Shown here in pieces: positions 1 through 5,932 of a stretch of 14,310 nt of DNA. The translations under genes and the position numbers were made by a program. Numbering within the stretch: position 1 is the stretch's first letter; the number at the start of each line of letters is the position of its first letter. Origin of the DNA: Brevundimonas sp. (GTDB taxonomy: Bacteria; Pseudomonadota; Alphaproteobacteria; Caulobacterales; Caulobacteraceae); contig JAVHYH010000066.1 in the NCBI GenBank assembly GCA_031119155.1, positions 1 through 14,310 of the forward strand, read 5' to 3'. Under the pieces are notes generated by a model that did not search any database, was not told where the DNA came from, and was given only the letters and a program-made list of their open reading frames with translations.

Positions 1-484
1 TGTTCATGGCCTCATAGGCCATGCCGGCGGACATGGAGCCGTCGCCGATGACGGCCACGACGCGGTTGTTCTCGCCCTTCTGGTCGCGGGCGGCGGCGAA
101 GCCGAGGGCGGCCGAGATGGAGGTCGAGGCGTGGGCCGCGCCGAAGGGGTCGTATTCGCTCTCGGACCGCTTGGTGAAGCCCGACAGGCCGCCGCCCTGA
201 CGCAGGGTGCGGATGCGGTCGCGACGGCCGGTCAGGATCTTGTGCGGATAGCACTGGTGGCCGACATCCCAGATCAGGATGTCCCTGGGCGTCTCGAACA
301 CATGGTGCAGGGCGACACTGAGCTCGACCACGCCGAGGCCGGCGCCGAGGTGGCCGCCGGTCTGGCTGACGGCGTCGATGGTCTCGGTGCGCACCTCGTC
401 GGCCAGCTGCTTCAGCTGGGCGATATCGAAGTCCCGCGTGTCGGCGGGGAATTTCACCTGATCGAGAAGGGGGGTGTCGGGCAT
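1..484 (-). CDS. dxs: 1-deoxy-D-xylulose-5-phosphate synthase, N-terminal part (runs off left edge)
   Basis: DXS condenses pyruvate and glyceraldehyde 3-phosphate, using thiamine diphosphate, in the first step of the MEP isoprenoid pathway in the cytoplasm. Only the first 161 codons of a family of about 640 residues are present, because the gene leaves the window. Seen in the translation: TGGHLGAGLGVVEL (residues 42-55), GHQCYPHKILTGRRD (75-89) and the thiamine-diphosphate/Mg motif IGDGSMSAGMAYEAMN (146-161), all closely matching DXS. The ATG at 484 gives the usual N-terminus, MPDTPLLDQVKFPADTR. No clear Shine-Dalgarno precedes it; the bases just upstream are pyrimidine-rich. It lies 116 bp downstream of ispA on the same strand, the common xseB-ispA-dxs order, so it may be read from the upstream operon or from a promoter in that gap. 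The identification is firm; the start is likely. Confidence 0.96.
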   Translation of the reverse strand, partial: MPDTPLLDQVKFPADTRDFDIAQLKQLADEVRTETIDAVSQTGGHLGAGLGVVELSVALHHVFETPRDILIWDVGHQCYPHKILTGRRDRIRTLRQGGGLSGFTKRSESEYDPFGAAHASTSISAALGFAAARDQKGENNRVVAVIGDGSMSAGMAYEAMN

Positions 485-568
485 TTGGGGAGAGGAACCT
501 AAACCTTCAGTCTTCCAACACGCTGTAGCCTGTTTCGCTGCGTGTCTGGTCGAAGCGGTCTGAAAAAT

Positions 569-588
569 CGGTGCAGGACCGGTGCAGG
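569..588. repeat. 9-bp direct repeat in the ispA-dxs gap
   Basis: CGGTGCAGG occurs at 569-577 and again at 580-588, an 11-bp period, close to one helical turn. It lies in the 116-bp gap between ispA and dxs, just beyond the ispA stop. On the minus strand the second copy is followed by ATTTTTC, so a weak four-pair hairpin (CGGT/ACCG) plus a T-run could also be a poor terminator. It could be a regulator binding site or chance; nothing identifies a cognate protein. Confidence 0.3.
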
Positions 589-600
589 GGAGAAGCCCTA

Positions 601-1527
601 TCAGGAGCGGCGCTGAAGCACAAAGTCCACGCTGGCCTTGAGGATATCCGCGTCGGGGCCGAAGACGTCCAGATGGGCGCGGGCCTGATCCGCCAGATGC
701 GCGACCCTGTGCCGCGCCTGATCGATGCCCAGCAGGGTGACGAAATTGGTCTTGCCCTGGGCGGCGTCCTTGCCGGCGGCCTTGCCGAGGATGTCCTCGT
801 CGCCCTCGGCGTCGAGCAGGTCGTCGACGATCTGGTAGGCCAGACCGATGTCGTGGGCGAAGCTGGTCAGGGCCTGACGGTGGACCTCGCGGGCGCCGGC
901 GATGATCAGCGGGATCTCGAAGGCGAAGGTGAACAGGGCGCCGGTCTTGAGCCGCTGCATCCGGGCGACGCCGCCGAGGTCGTCGCGGACGCCCAGCAGG
1001 TCGATCATCTGGCCGCCGGCCATGCCGCGCGCGCCGGACGCCATCGACAGCCGCGCCGCCAGCTCGCAGCGGATGGCCGGATCGTCGTGGGTGTCCTCGT
1101 GCAGGATGATGTCGAAGGCCGCCGTCTGCAGGGCGTCGCCGGCGAGGATGGCGGTGGCCTCGTCATAGGCGATGTGCACGGTCGGGCGGCCCCGGCGCAT
1201 GTCGTCATTGTCCATCGCCGGCAGGTCGTCGTGGACCAGGCTGTAGGCGTGGACGCACTCGAGCGCGCAGGCGGCGCGCAGGACGGGCCGCTCCTCAATG
1301 TCGAACAGGGTCGCGGCCTCGAGGGCGAAGAAGGGGCGCAGCCGCTTGCCCGGCCCCAGCGCCGCATAGCGCATGGCTTCGGTCAGGCGGGACTCGGGAC
1401 CGTCGGCGCGGGGCAGCAGTTCGTCGAGGGCCACGGTGACCAGATCGGCCACCTCGGCCACCCGGTCAATGACGCCCTGCTCGGGGGAGTTGGCGGCCCG
1501 ATACTCATTGGGGGGGATCTGGCTCAA
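601..1527 (-). CDS. ispA: Farnesyl diphosphate synthase (short-chain polyprenyl synthetase)
   Basis: This enzyme adds isopentenyl diphosphate to dimethylallyl and geranyl diphosphate to make farnesyl diphosphate, the precursor of undecaprenyl carriers, quinone tails and hopanoids. The 308 residues are normal family length. Seen: GKRLRP (60-65, substrate binding), the first Asp-rich motif DDLPAMDND (100-108) with Tyr95 five residues before it, GDALQT (130-135), and the second Asp-rich motif DDLLD (235-239). The two-residue insertion in the first motif (DDx4D) and the context CVHAYSLVHDDLPAMDND resemble E. coli IspA, which favours FPP over longer products. The start is TTG at 1527, overlapping the csaA stop as TTGA. 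GGGAGG seven bases upstream supports it, and the first in-frame ATG would remove about 50 residues including conserved sequence. Confidence 0.95.
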   Translation of the reverse strand: MSQIPPNEYRAANSPEQGVIDRVAEVADLVTVALDELLPRADGPESRLTEAMRYAALGPGKRLRPFFALEAATLFDIEERPVLRAACALECVHAYSLVHDDLPAMDNDDMRRGRPTVHIAYDEATAILAGDALQTAAFDIILHEDTHDDPAIRCELAARLSMASGARGMAGGQMIDLLGVRDDLGGVARMQRLKTGALFTFAFEIPLIIAGAREVHRQALTSFAHDIGLAYQIVDDLLDAEGDEDILGKAAGKDAAQGKTNFVTLLGIDQARHRVAHLADQARAHLDVFGPDADILKASVDFVLQRRS

Positions 1528-1874
1528 AACAGCCTCCCGCCCAGCGGCGTCTCGCGATCGACGCCGACCAGCACCACGGCGCCGTTCTCGTCGGGGAAGC
1601 CGAGGGTCAGGACCTCGGACATGACCGGGCCGATCTGGCGCGGCGGGAAATTGACCACGGCGGCGACCTTGCGCCCCTGCAGCTGTTCCAGCGTGTAGTG
1701 GACGGTGATCTGGGCCGAGGACTTCTTCACGCCGATGTCGGGGCCGAAGTCGATGGTCAGCTTGTAGGCGGGCTTGCGCGCTTCGGGGAAGGGTTCGGCC
1801 TTCACGACCTGCCCGACCCGGATGTCGACCTTCATAAAGTCGTCGAAGCCGATGGTGTCGGCGGGACCGGACAT
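1524..1874 (-). CDS. csaA: CsaA-type tRNA-binding domain protein
   Basis: CsaA is a small dimeric OB-fold protein. In Bacillus it has export-related chaperone activity, and the family is related to the tRNA-binding domain at the C-terminus of some methionyl-tRNA synthetases. Seen: 116 residues, the usual length, with FMKVDIRVGQVVKAEPFPEA (about 13-32), RKPAYKLTIDFG, IGVKKSSAQIT, VNFPPRQIG and a MSEVLTLGF segment, an end-to-end family match with no extra domain. The ATG at 1874 overlaps the xseB stop by one base (TGATG), and its own stop overlaps the ispA TTG, so translation is probably coupled across all three genes. Its function in alphaproteobacteria is not established. Its place between xseB and ispA says little about its job. 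Confidence 0.9.
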   Translation of the reverse strand: MSGPADTIGFDDFMKVDIRVGQVVKAEPFPEARKPAYKLTIDFGPDIGVKKSSAQITVHYTLEQLQGRKVAAVVNFPPRQIGPVMSEVLTLGFPDENGAVVLVGVDRETPLGGRLF

Positions 1875-2122
1875 CAGTCGAAGGACGCCGGCTCGGCGCC
1901 GCGCGGCTGGCCGTCCGGACCGACGACGATCTTCTCGACCCGCAGCTGGGCGGCCTTGAGCCGGGCCTCGCAGTGGGCCTTTAGGCGCGCGCCTTCCTCA
2001 TAGAGGGCGATCGACTCCTCCAGCGGAGCCTGGCCGGACTCCAGACGGGACACGATCTGTTCCAGACGCTGCAGGGCGTCTTCGAAGCTGAGGTCGGCGG
2101 GGATGGGGGCGGCGTCGGTCAT
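1874..2122 (-). CDS. xseB: Exodeoxyribonuclease VII small subunit
   Basis: XseB joins several copies to one XseA to form exonuclease VII, which degrades single-stranded DNA to oligonucleotides from both ends in the cytoplasm. The 82 residues match the small-subunit length. Seen: LSFEDALQRLEQIVSRLESG (11-30), PLEESIALYEEGARLKAHCE (33-52), then a KAAQLRVEKI helix, the typical two-helix coiled-coil pattern with the conserved LYE-G segment. The ATG at 2122 has AGGG about nine bases upstream. The 62-bp space between it and the upstream cyclophilin could hold a promoter, but no convincing -35/-10 pair is seen. xseA is not in the window, which is usual. Confidence 0.95.
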   Translation of the reverse strand: MTDAAPIPADLSFEDALQRLEQIVSRLESGQAPLEESIALYEEGARLKAHCEARLKAAQLRVEKIVVGPDGQPRGAEPASFD

Positions 2123-2184
2123 TGCGCGCGACCCTAGAGGGGCGAACGGGCCGCCTCAAGCGGGCAGAACGCTTATCCCGGCTT

Positions 2185-2802
2185 TCAGGGGGCGGGCGTT
2201 TCGACGCGACGGGCGGTGACGATGGGCACGCGCGGGTCCAGCATCTGGCCGCGCATGACGCCCTCCCCCTCGATCGCGGACTTCGGGACCGCCAGAATCG
2301 TCTCGACGACCTCCATCCCCTCGACCACCCGGCCGAAGACGGCGAAGCCCGGATCCTCCGGCGCGGTCTTGCCCGCGTCCAGCGACGACAGGTCGCCGAT
2401 GATGATGAAGAAGTCCCCGGTCGCCTGCCCCGGCCCGGCCGTGGCCATGGAGACGGCGCCGTTCACATGGCTGAGCCCGGTCTGGCTGGTCGGCTCATGG
2501 GCGATCGGCGGCAGGTTGCGGTTGGGCAGGCCGCCGGTGCCGCCCTGAACGAGCGCATAGCCCGGAGCGACGGTCATGCCCCGGTAGAAGTTCGCGCCAT
2601 CAAAGCGGCGCTCATCGGCATAGCGGACGAAGTTAGCGGCGGTGATCGGCGCGCGCGGATCGGTCTCGATCACGATGCGGCCCATGCCGGTCTCCAGCGC
2701 GATGCGCACCGGCGCGACGGCAGGGTCCTGGGCCAAGGCCGGGAGGGCGCTGAAGGCGAGGGTCAGGCCGCACAGGCCGGACAGAAGCGAGCGGCGGATC
2801 AT
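2185..2802 (-). CDS. Exported cyclophilin-type peptidyl-prolyl cis-trans isomerase
   Basis: It catalyses cis-trans isomerisation of Xaa-Pro bonds and probably helps fold envelope proteins in the periplasm. The 205-residue product starts at the ATG at 2802, with a consensus AGGAGG ending six bases upstream; the same frame is open further upstream, but that part only overlaps the preceding gene. Residues 1-24 form a signal peptide: MIRRS, a hydrophobic core, then ALPALA before Gln25. The cyclophilin domain covers about 33-199. NFYRGM (71-76) supplies the catalytic-Arg equivalent, VQGGTGGLP (85-93) matches the QGGD strand region, and GDFFIIIGD (129-137) matches the FFI active-site strand. As in many bacterial cyclophilins the canonical Trp is not evident. 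It starts 17 bp after the phosphatase stop, so the two are very likely co-transcribed. Confidence 0.92.
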   Translation of the reverse strand: MIRRSLLSGLCGLTLAFSALPALAQDPAVAPVRIALETGMGRIVIETDPRAPITAANFVRYADERRFDGANFYRGMTVAPGYALVQGGTGGLPNRNLPPIAHEPTSQTGLSHVNGAVSMATAGPGQATGDFFIIIGDLSSLDAGKTAPEDPGFAVFGRVVEGMEVVETILAVPKSAIEGEGVMRGQMLDPRVPIVTARRVETPAP

Positions 2803-2815
2803 CCGGGCCTCCTGA
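2803..2815 (-). promoter_or_regulatory. Ribosome binding site fixing the cyclophilin start
   Basis: Reading the minus strand, TCAGGAGGCCCGG precedes the ATG at 2802. The perfect AGGAGG core sits at optimal distance and marks the signal-peptide Met as the true start of the cyclophilin, not codons further upstream in the same open frame. Confidence 0.75.
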
Positions 2816-2819
2816 AACG

Positions 2820-3485
2820 TCAGCGCCTTTCGTAGCGGCGCTGGGACCAGTAGCGGAAGCCCTGATTGTGAACGAGCTTCCAGCCGGCGGCCTTCAGGCG
2901 CTTGCCGACCATGTGGTTGAAGTAGCCGTGGGCCAGAACCAGCACGTCCTGTCCGGACGAGGCGCGTCCGATCAGCACCTGGGCCGCCTGTTCGGCGCGG
3001 GCCTCGGCCTCGCGGCGGGTTTCCTGGCCTTCGTGGTGGTTGAAGGCGTGCCACCAGAAGCGGGCGACGCCGCCCCAGTATTTCGGCGGCAGCTTGAACC
3101 ACGAGGGGAAGTGCGGCGGCGGCAGGGGCGCCTCGATGAACAGGGCGTCGGTCAGCACCTCCTTGCCCGCGGCGGCCGCGGCGGCGGTCTCCTGCGCGCG
3201 GGGACGGGTCGAGGCGTAGATGGCGCCCGCGCCCTCGGCCGTGGCCAGCAGGTCGGCGGGCGGGGTCTGGCCGGCGCGCAGGCCGCCGACCTCATACTTC
3301 GCCCACCAGTCCCGGTACTGATCCGAGGTGAGCATGCATTTGCGCGACAGGGCCGGCTCGCCGTGGCGGGCCAGCGTGATCGCGCCGGGACGCACGGCGA
3401 CCAGCGCTGCGCGGGTCGGCGCGGGCTCGGTCGGTGCGGACGCGGGGGTGTCAACCAAGGATGAGTCTCTCGCGGCGAAGGGCAT
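2820..3485 (-). CDS. Histidine phosphatase superfamily protein (phosphoglycerate-mutase-like)
   Basis: Members transfer phosphate through a phospho-histidine, but their substrates vary and none can be assigned here. The product is 221 residues. Seen: the catalytic LARHGEP (38-44, nucleophile His41 with Arg40), STRPRAQETA (92-101) supplying the second phosphate-pocket arginine, and VLAHGYFNHMVGKRL (183-197) with the second catalytic His186. The first 30 or so residues are Ala/Pro-rich, precede the fold and lack a hydrophobic core, so the protein is probably cytoplasmic. The ATG at 3485 has only a weak Shine-Dalgarno. An in-frame GTG near codon 31 could be the real start and would keep the whole domain. 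The Trp-rich middle (WFKLPPKYWGGVARFWW) is unlike classical mutases and may shape the substrate pocket. It sits 33 bp after the deacetylase stop. Confidence 0.85.
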   Translation of the reverse strand: MPFAARDSSLVDTPASAPTEPAPTRAALVAVRPGAITLARHGEPALSRKCMLTSDQYRDWWAKYEVGGLRAGQTPPADLLATAEGAGAIYASTRPRAQETAAAAAAGKEVLTDALFIEAPLPPPHFPSWFKLPPKYWGGVARFWWHAFNHHEGQETRREAEARAEQAAQVLIGRASSGQDVLVLAHGYFNHMVGKRLKAAGWKLVHNQGFRYWSQRRYERR

Positions 3486-3518
3486 GATCTGCGGACGTAA
3501 GCCTATGGCGAACCGTCC

Positions 3519-4436
3519 TTATTCCTCCCCCAAGGCCTGTACATGGGCGACCGCCGAACGGCCCAGCCCCTCTAGGTCGTAGCCCCCCTCGAGCGAGGAG
3601 ACAACCTTCCCGCTACAGCACGATCGTGCGACTTCGATGACAGCGCGGGTGGCCCAGGCGAAATCGTCCGCCTCAAGACTCTGATGGGCCAGCGGATCGC
3701 GGCGGTGGGCGTCGAACCCGGACGAGATCAGAATCAGGTCCGGGCGGAAGCTTTCCAGCGACGGCATCAGGCCGGCGAAGGTCTCGCGCCAGGCCTCGCG
3801 CGCCGCATGGGGCGGCACCGGGGCGTTGACGATATTGCCCACGCCGGTCTCGGACGCCGCGCCGGTGTGCGGGTAGAGCGGCATCTGGTGGATGGAACCG
3901 AGGAATAGGGTGTCGTCCGCCTCGAACGCCGCCTGGGTGCCGTTGCCGTGGTGGACGTCGAAGTCGATGACGGCGACCCGCGCCATGCCCTCGGCCTGGG
4001 CCACGCGGGCGGCGACGGCGACGCTGGAGAACAGGCAGAAGCCCATGGCGCGGTCGGGCTCGGCATGGTGGCCGGGCGGACGGACGGCGGCGAAGGCGCG
4101 GGTCAGTTCACCCCGGGCGACGGCGCGAACCGCATCGATCACCGAACCGGCGGCCAGACGGGCGGCGCGCACGCTGCCGGGCGACAGGACGGTGTCGGCG
4201 TCCAGCGGGTTCATCCCCTCGGCGGGCGAGGCCTCCAGCAGGCGGGCGACATAGGCGGCGGGGTGCAGGCGCTCCAGATCCGCCACGGACGCCTCGACGG
4301 CGGCGCGACGATCCCGCCCGAGCCCGGCGTCGTCCAGCGCATCCAGCACCGCCTTCAGCCGCTGCGGGCTTTCGGGATGCCCCAGCCCCGGCTGGTGGGC
4401 CAGCATGTCCGGATGGGTGAAGAGGACGGCGCTCAT
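3519..4436 (-). CDS. Histone-deacetylase-family (class II-like) Zn-dependent amidohydrolase
   Basis: This arginase/deacetylase-fold enzyme removes acyl groups from lysine side chains or small amides such as acetylpolyamines; bacterial substrates are often unknown. The 305 residues are a full single domain. Seen: HPESPQRL (20-27), the active-site PPGHHAEP (120-127, His123/His124), MGFCLF (131-136), IDFDVHHGNGTQ (157-168, Zn ligands Asp160 and His162), SSGFDAHRRDPL (238-249, Zn ligand Asp242) and LEGGYDL (282-288, Tyr286). All catalytic residues are kept. The ATG at 4436 gives the family N-terminus (LFTHPDMLAHQPGLGHPESP) but has no Shine-Dalgarno at normal distance, and an inverted repeat overlaps it. 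It appears to be the first gene of the run leading to xseB-csaA-ispA-dxs. A GNAT acetyltransferase is divergent from it. Confidence 0.93.
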   Translation of the reverse strand: MSAVLFTHPDMLAHQPGLGHPESPQRLKAVLDALDDAGLGRDRRAAVEASVADLERLHPAAYVARLLEASPAEGMNPLDADTVLSPGSVRAARLAAGSVIDAVRAVARGELTRAFAAVRPPGHHAEPDRAMGFCLFSSVAVAARVAQAEGMARVAVIDFDVHHGNGTQAAFEADDTLFLGSIHQMPLYPHTGAASETGVGNIVNAPVPPHAAREAWRETFAGLMPSLESFRPDLILISSGFDAHRRDPLAHQSLEADDFAWATRAVIEVARSCCSGKVVSSLEGGYDLEGLGRSAVAHVQALGEE

Positions 4437-4462
4437 GGATCGAGACTAGGCTCCCGATCCAT
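4435..4462 (-). promoter_or_regulatory. 8-bp inverted repeat overlapping the deacetylase start codon
   Basis: ATGGATCG at 4435-4442 and its exact reverse complement CGATCCAT at 4455-4462 flank a 12-bp spacer. In the minus-strand transcript the 3' arm ends inside the AUG of the deacetylase gene (4436-4434), and the loop carries GGAG, the only Shine-Dalgarno-like sequence nearby, 14 bases from the AUG. It could be an RNA hairpin that limits ribosome access, or a dimeric operator. The pairing is directly visible; any function is inferred. Confidence 0.45.
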
Positions 4463-4471
4463 TTAAATCAC

Positions 4472-4601
4472 CCGCTCATCCCGGCGAAAGCCGGGACCCA
4501 GTGCTTTGGGTGACGTGATGTTCGACGCGGATGTCGCCTATCCGGCGCCACCAGCGCAAAGCTGGACAGAACTGGGTCCCGGCTTTCGCCGGGATGAGCG
4601 G
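4472..4601. repeat. REP/BIME-like element: perfect 31-bp inverted arms, 68-bp spacer
   Basis: The arms at 4472-4502 and 4571-4601 are exact reverse complements over 31 bases. Each arm contains its own hairpin: CCCGGCGAAAGCCGGG at 4480-4495, a six-pair stem with a GAAA tetraloop, and the same on the other strand at 4578-4593. Two REP-like units in opposite orientation make a BIME-like pair, which can also fold as one long cruciform. The motif resembles short intergenic repeats I recall as common in Caulobacterales and relatives, but copy number cannot be counted here. It sits between divergent genes, 45 bp upstream of the GNAT start and 35 bp beyond the deacetylase start. No transposase is linked. 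Confidence 0.8.
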
Positions 4602-4646
4602 ACTTAAGGACTTGTGCTCACGATCGTCCGGCGCTGAAAGCAAGGC

Positions 4647-5174
4647 ATGACCGACGCCGTGATCCGCCCCGCCCGCACCGAAGACGCCCAGGCCCTTGCC
4701 GATCTGGGCCGCGAGACCTTCATCGACACCTTCGTAACCGGGTTCGGCATCCCCTACCCCGAGGCGGATCTGACGGCGTTTCTGGACGCCAGCTTCAACG
4801 CCGACACCATCCGCACCAAGCTGGCCGAGCCGGGCGCGGCCTGGTGGGTGGCCGAGCGGGACGGCGAACTGCTGGCCTTCGCCAATACCGGGCCGAACAC
4901 CCTGCCCCACCCGGACGGCCGCGCCAGCCATGCCGAACTGCGGCGGCTGTATGTGTCGAAAGCCGCGCAGGGGCTCGGGTTGGGGACGAAGCTGCTGGCC
5001 GTGTCGCTGGAGTGGATGGAGGCCCACACCGACGGCCCGCTTTGGATCGGGGTGTGGAGCGGCAATCTGAAAGCGCAGAAGCTGTACGCCGCCTACGGGT
5101 TCGAGAAGGCGGGCGAGTATCAGTACCCGGTCGGCGCATGGCTGGACGACGAGTTCATCCTGCGGCGCGGATAG
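4647..5174 (+). CDS. GNAT-family N-acetyltransferase
   Basis: It transfers an acetyl group from acetyl-CoA to an amine; the acceptor (antibiotic, amino acid, polyamine or protein N-terminus) cannot be told from sequence. The 175 residues form one GNAT domain. Seen: the N-terminal IRPARTEDAQALADL (6-20), the acetyl-CoA pyrophosphate loop in LRRLYVSKAAQGLGLGTKLL (98-117, Q108-G-L-G-L-G113), and motif B, LWIGVWSGNLKAQKLYAAYG (132-151), followed by FEKAGEYQYPVG. The ATG at 4647 is preceded by GAAAG about six bases upstream, a weak ribosome site. It is the first gene of a plus-strand group and is divergent from the deacetylase, with the REP-like element between them. The deacetylase and acetyltransferase may be unrelated in function despite their opposing chemistry. 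Confidence 0.9.
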   Translation: MTDAVIRPARTEDAQALADLGRETFIDTFVTGFGIPYPEADLTAFLDASFNADTIRTKLAEPGAAWWVAERDGELLAFANTGPNTLPHPDGRASHAELRRLYVSKAAQGLGLGTKLLAVSLEWMEAHTDGPLWIGVWSGNLKAQKLYAAYGFEKAGEYQYPVGAWLDDEFILRRG

Positions 5175-5224
5175 ACGGCGGACGAACGGCATGGCTTGAT
5201 GACCTCCGGTTTCAGGGGGACGCC

Positions 5225-5884
5225 ATGTTTGCTCGTTTGACTTTCATCGCCGCGCTGGCGTTTGCGCCTATGGCTGCGGCTCAGGACGCCGCGCCGCCGG
5301 CCAGCGCCGAGGCGATCGCCGAAGCGCGCGCCCGGGCTGACCGCCTGATCGCCGACGCCAATGCAGTCGGCGTGTTCGTGAACTCGACCAAGGATGACGG
5401 CCTGGCGCGGGTGACCCATCTCCCCAGCGGCATGACCTGCACCTTCGGCGGCGCCCCCCAGGATCGGATCTCCATCTTTCCATCGACGGCCGCCGGCGTC
5501 CCCCACGGCGAAGACGTGGGCTGCGTTTCCTTCGACGCGGCGCTGACGATAGACATGACGCTGTACGCCACCCGATATCGCCCCCTGCCCTCGGAGGCGG
5601 CCGTGCTGGCGGATGCCAGACGCGCAATCACCTCGCGCTGGCCGGACGCCCAGCCCTACACGGGCGGACTGCCCATGATGACGCTGGAAGGACGCTCGCC
5701 CACCCTCTCCGCCGCCTACAAAATCCGCATCAACGAAGCGGAGAAGCTGACGATGGCGCTTGTGACGCATCGGGATGGATGGGGATTCAAGGCCCGCGCC
5801 ACCGGACCTTATGACCAGGCCACGGGCGTCGCCCTGTACGCCGGCGTGCTGCTGGAAGGGGCCTTGCTGGACCGCGAGGACTGA
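5225..5884 (+). CDS. Small exported protein of unknown function
   Basis: I do not recognise this family. The product is 219 residues. The N-terminus has a clear signal peptide (MFAR, a hydrophobic stretch, then PMAAA before Gln20), so it is probably periplasmic. An Ala-rich helix (about 26-46) is followed by a domain with only two cysteines, Cys72 (SGMTCTFGG) and Cys100 (EDVGCVSF), well placed for one disulfide in the oxidising periplasm. No transmembrane helix follows the signal and no lipobox Cys is seen. The ATG at 5225 has AGGGGGA four bases upstream, a strong ribosome site. It begins 50 bp after the GNAT stop and ends 48 bp before the VWA gene on the same strand, so co-transcription is possible. 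Confidence 0.8.
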   Translation: MFARLTFIAALAFAPMAAAQDAAPPASAEAIAEARARADRLIADANAVGVFVNSTKDDGLARVTHLPSGMTCTFGGAPQDRISIFPSTAAGVPHGEDVGCVSFDAALTIDMTLYATRYRPLPSEAAVLADARRAITSRWPDAQPYTGGLPMMTLEGRSPTLSAAYKIRINEAEKLTMALVTHRDGWGFKARATGPYDQATGVALYAGVLLEGALLDRED

Positions 5885-5932
5885 TCTGCGGATTCAATTG
5901 GGCAGGCAGCGCGCCCCTGCTAGGGTCTTCTG

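Noticed and set aside
569..588. Rho-independent terminator between ispA and dxs
   Set aside because: Only four base pairs can form before the T-run on the minus strand, too weak to call; kept as a direct repeat instead.
571..1698. 375-codon plus-strand open frame
   Set aside because: It is antisense to ispA and csaA, both firmly identified. Its translation is a low-complexity Gly/Ala/Asp/Val pattern typical of the shadow frame of GC-rich genes, and no family motif is seen.
4472..4601. Insertion sequence or CRISPR repeat interpretation of the 31-bp arms
   Set aside because: The 68-bp spacer holds no transposase, no target duplication is seen, and there are only two units in inverted and not direct orientation.
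3519..5174. Deacetylase and GNAT as a matched reversible acetylation system
   Set aside because: They are divergent, separated by a repeat element, and neither carries a protein-substrate signature; adjacency alone does not support a functional pair.
4476..5192. 238-codon minus-strand open frame across the REP-like element and GNAT gene
   Set aside because: It is antisense to a well-supported GNAT enzyme and runs through the inverted repeat; a coding role is unlikely.
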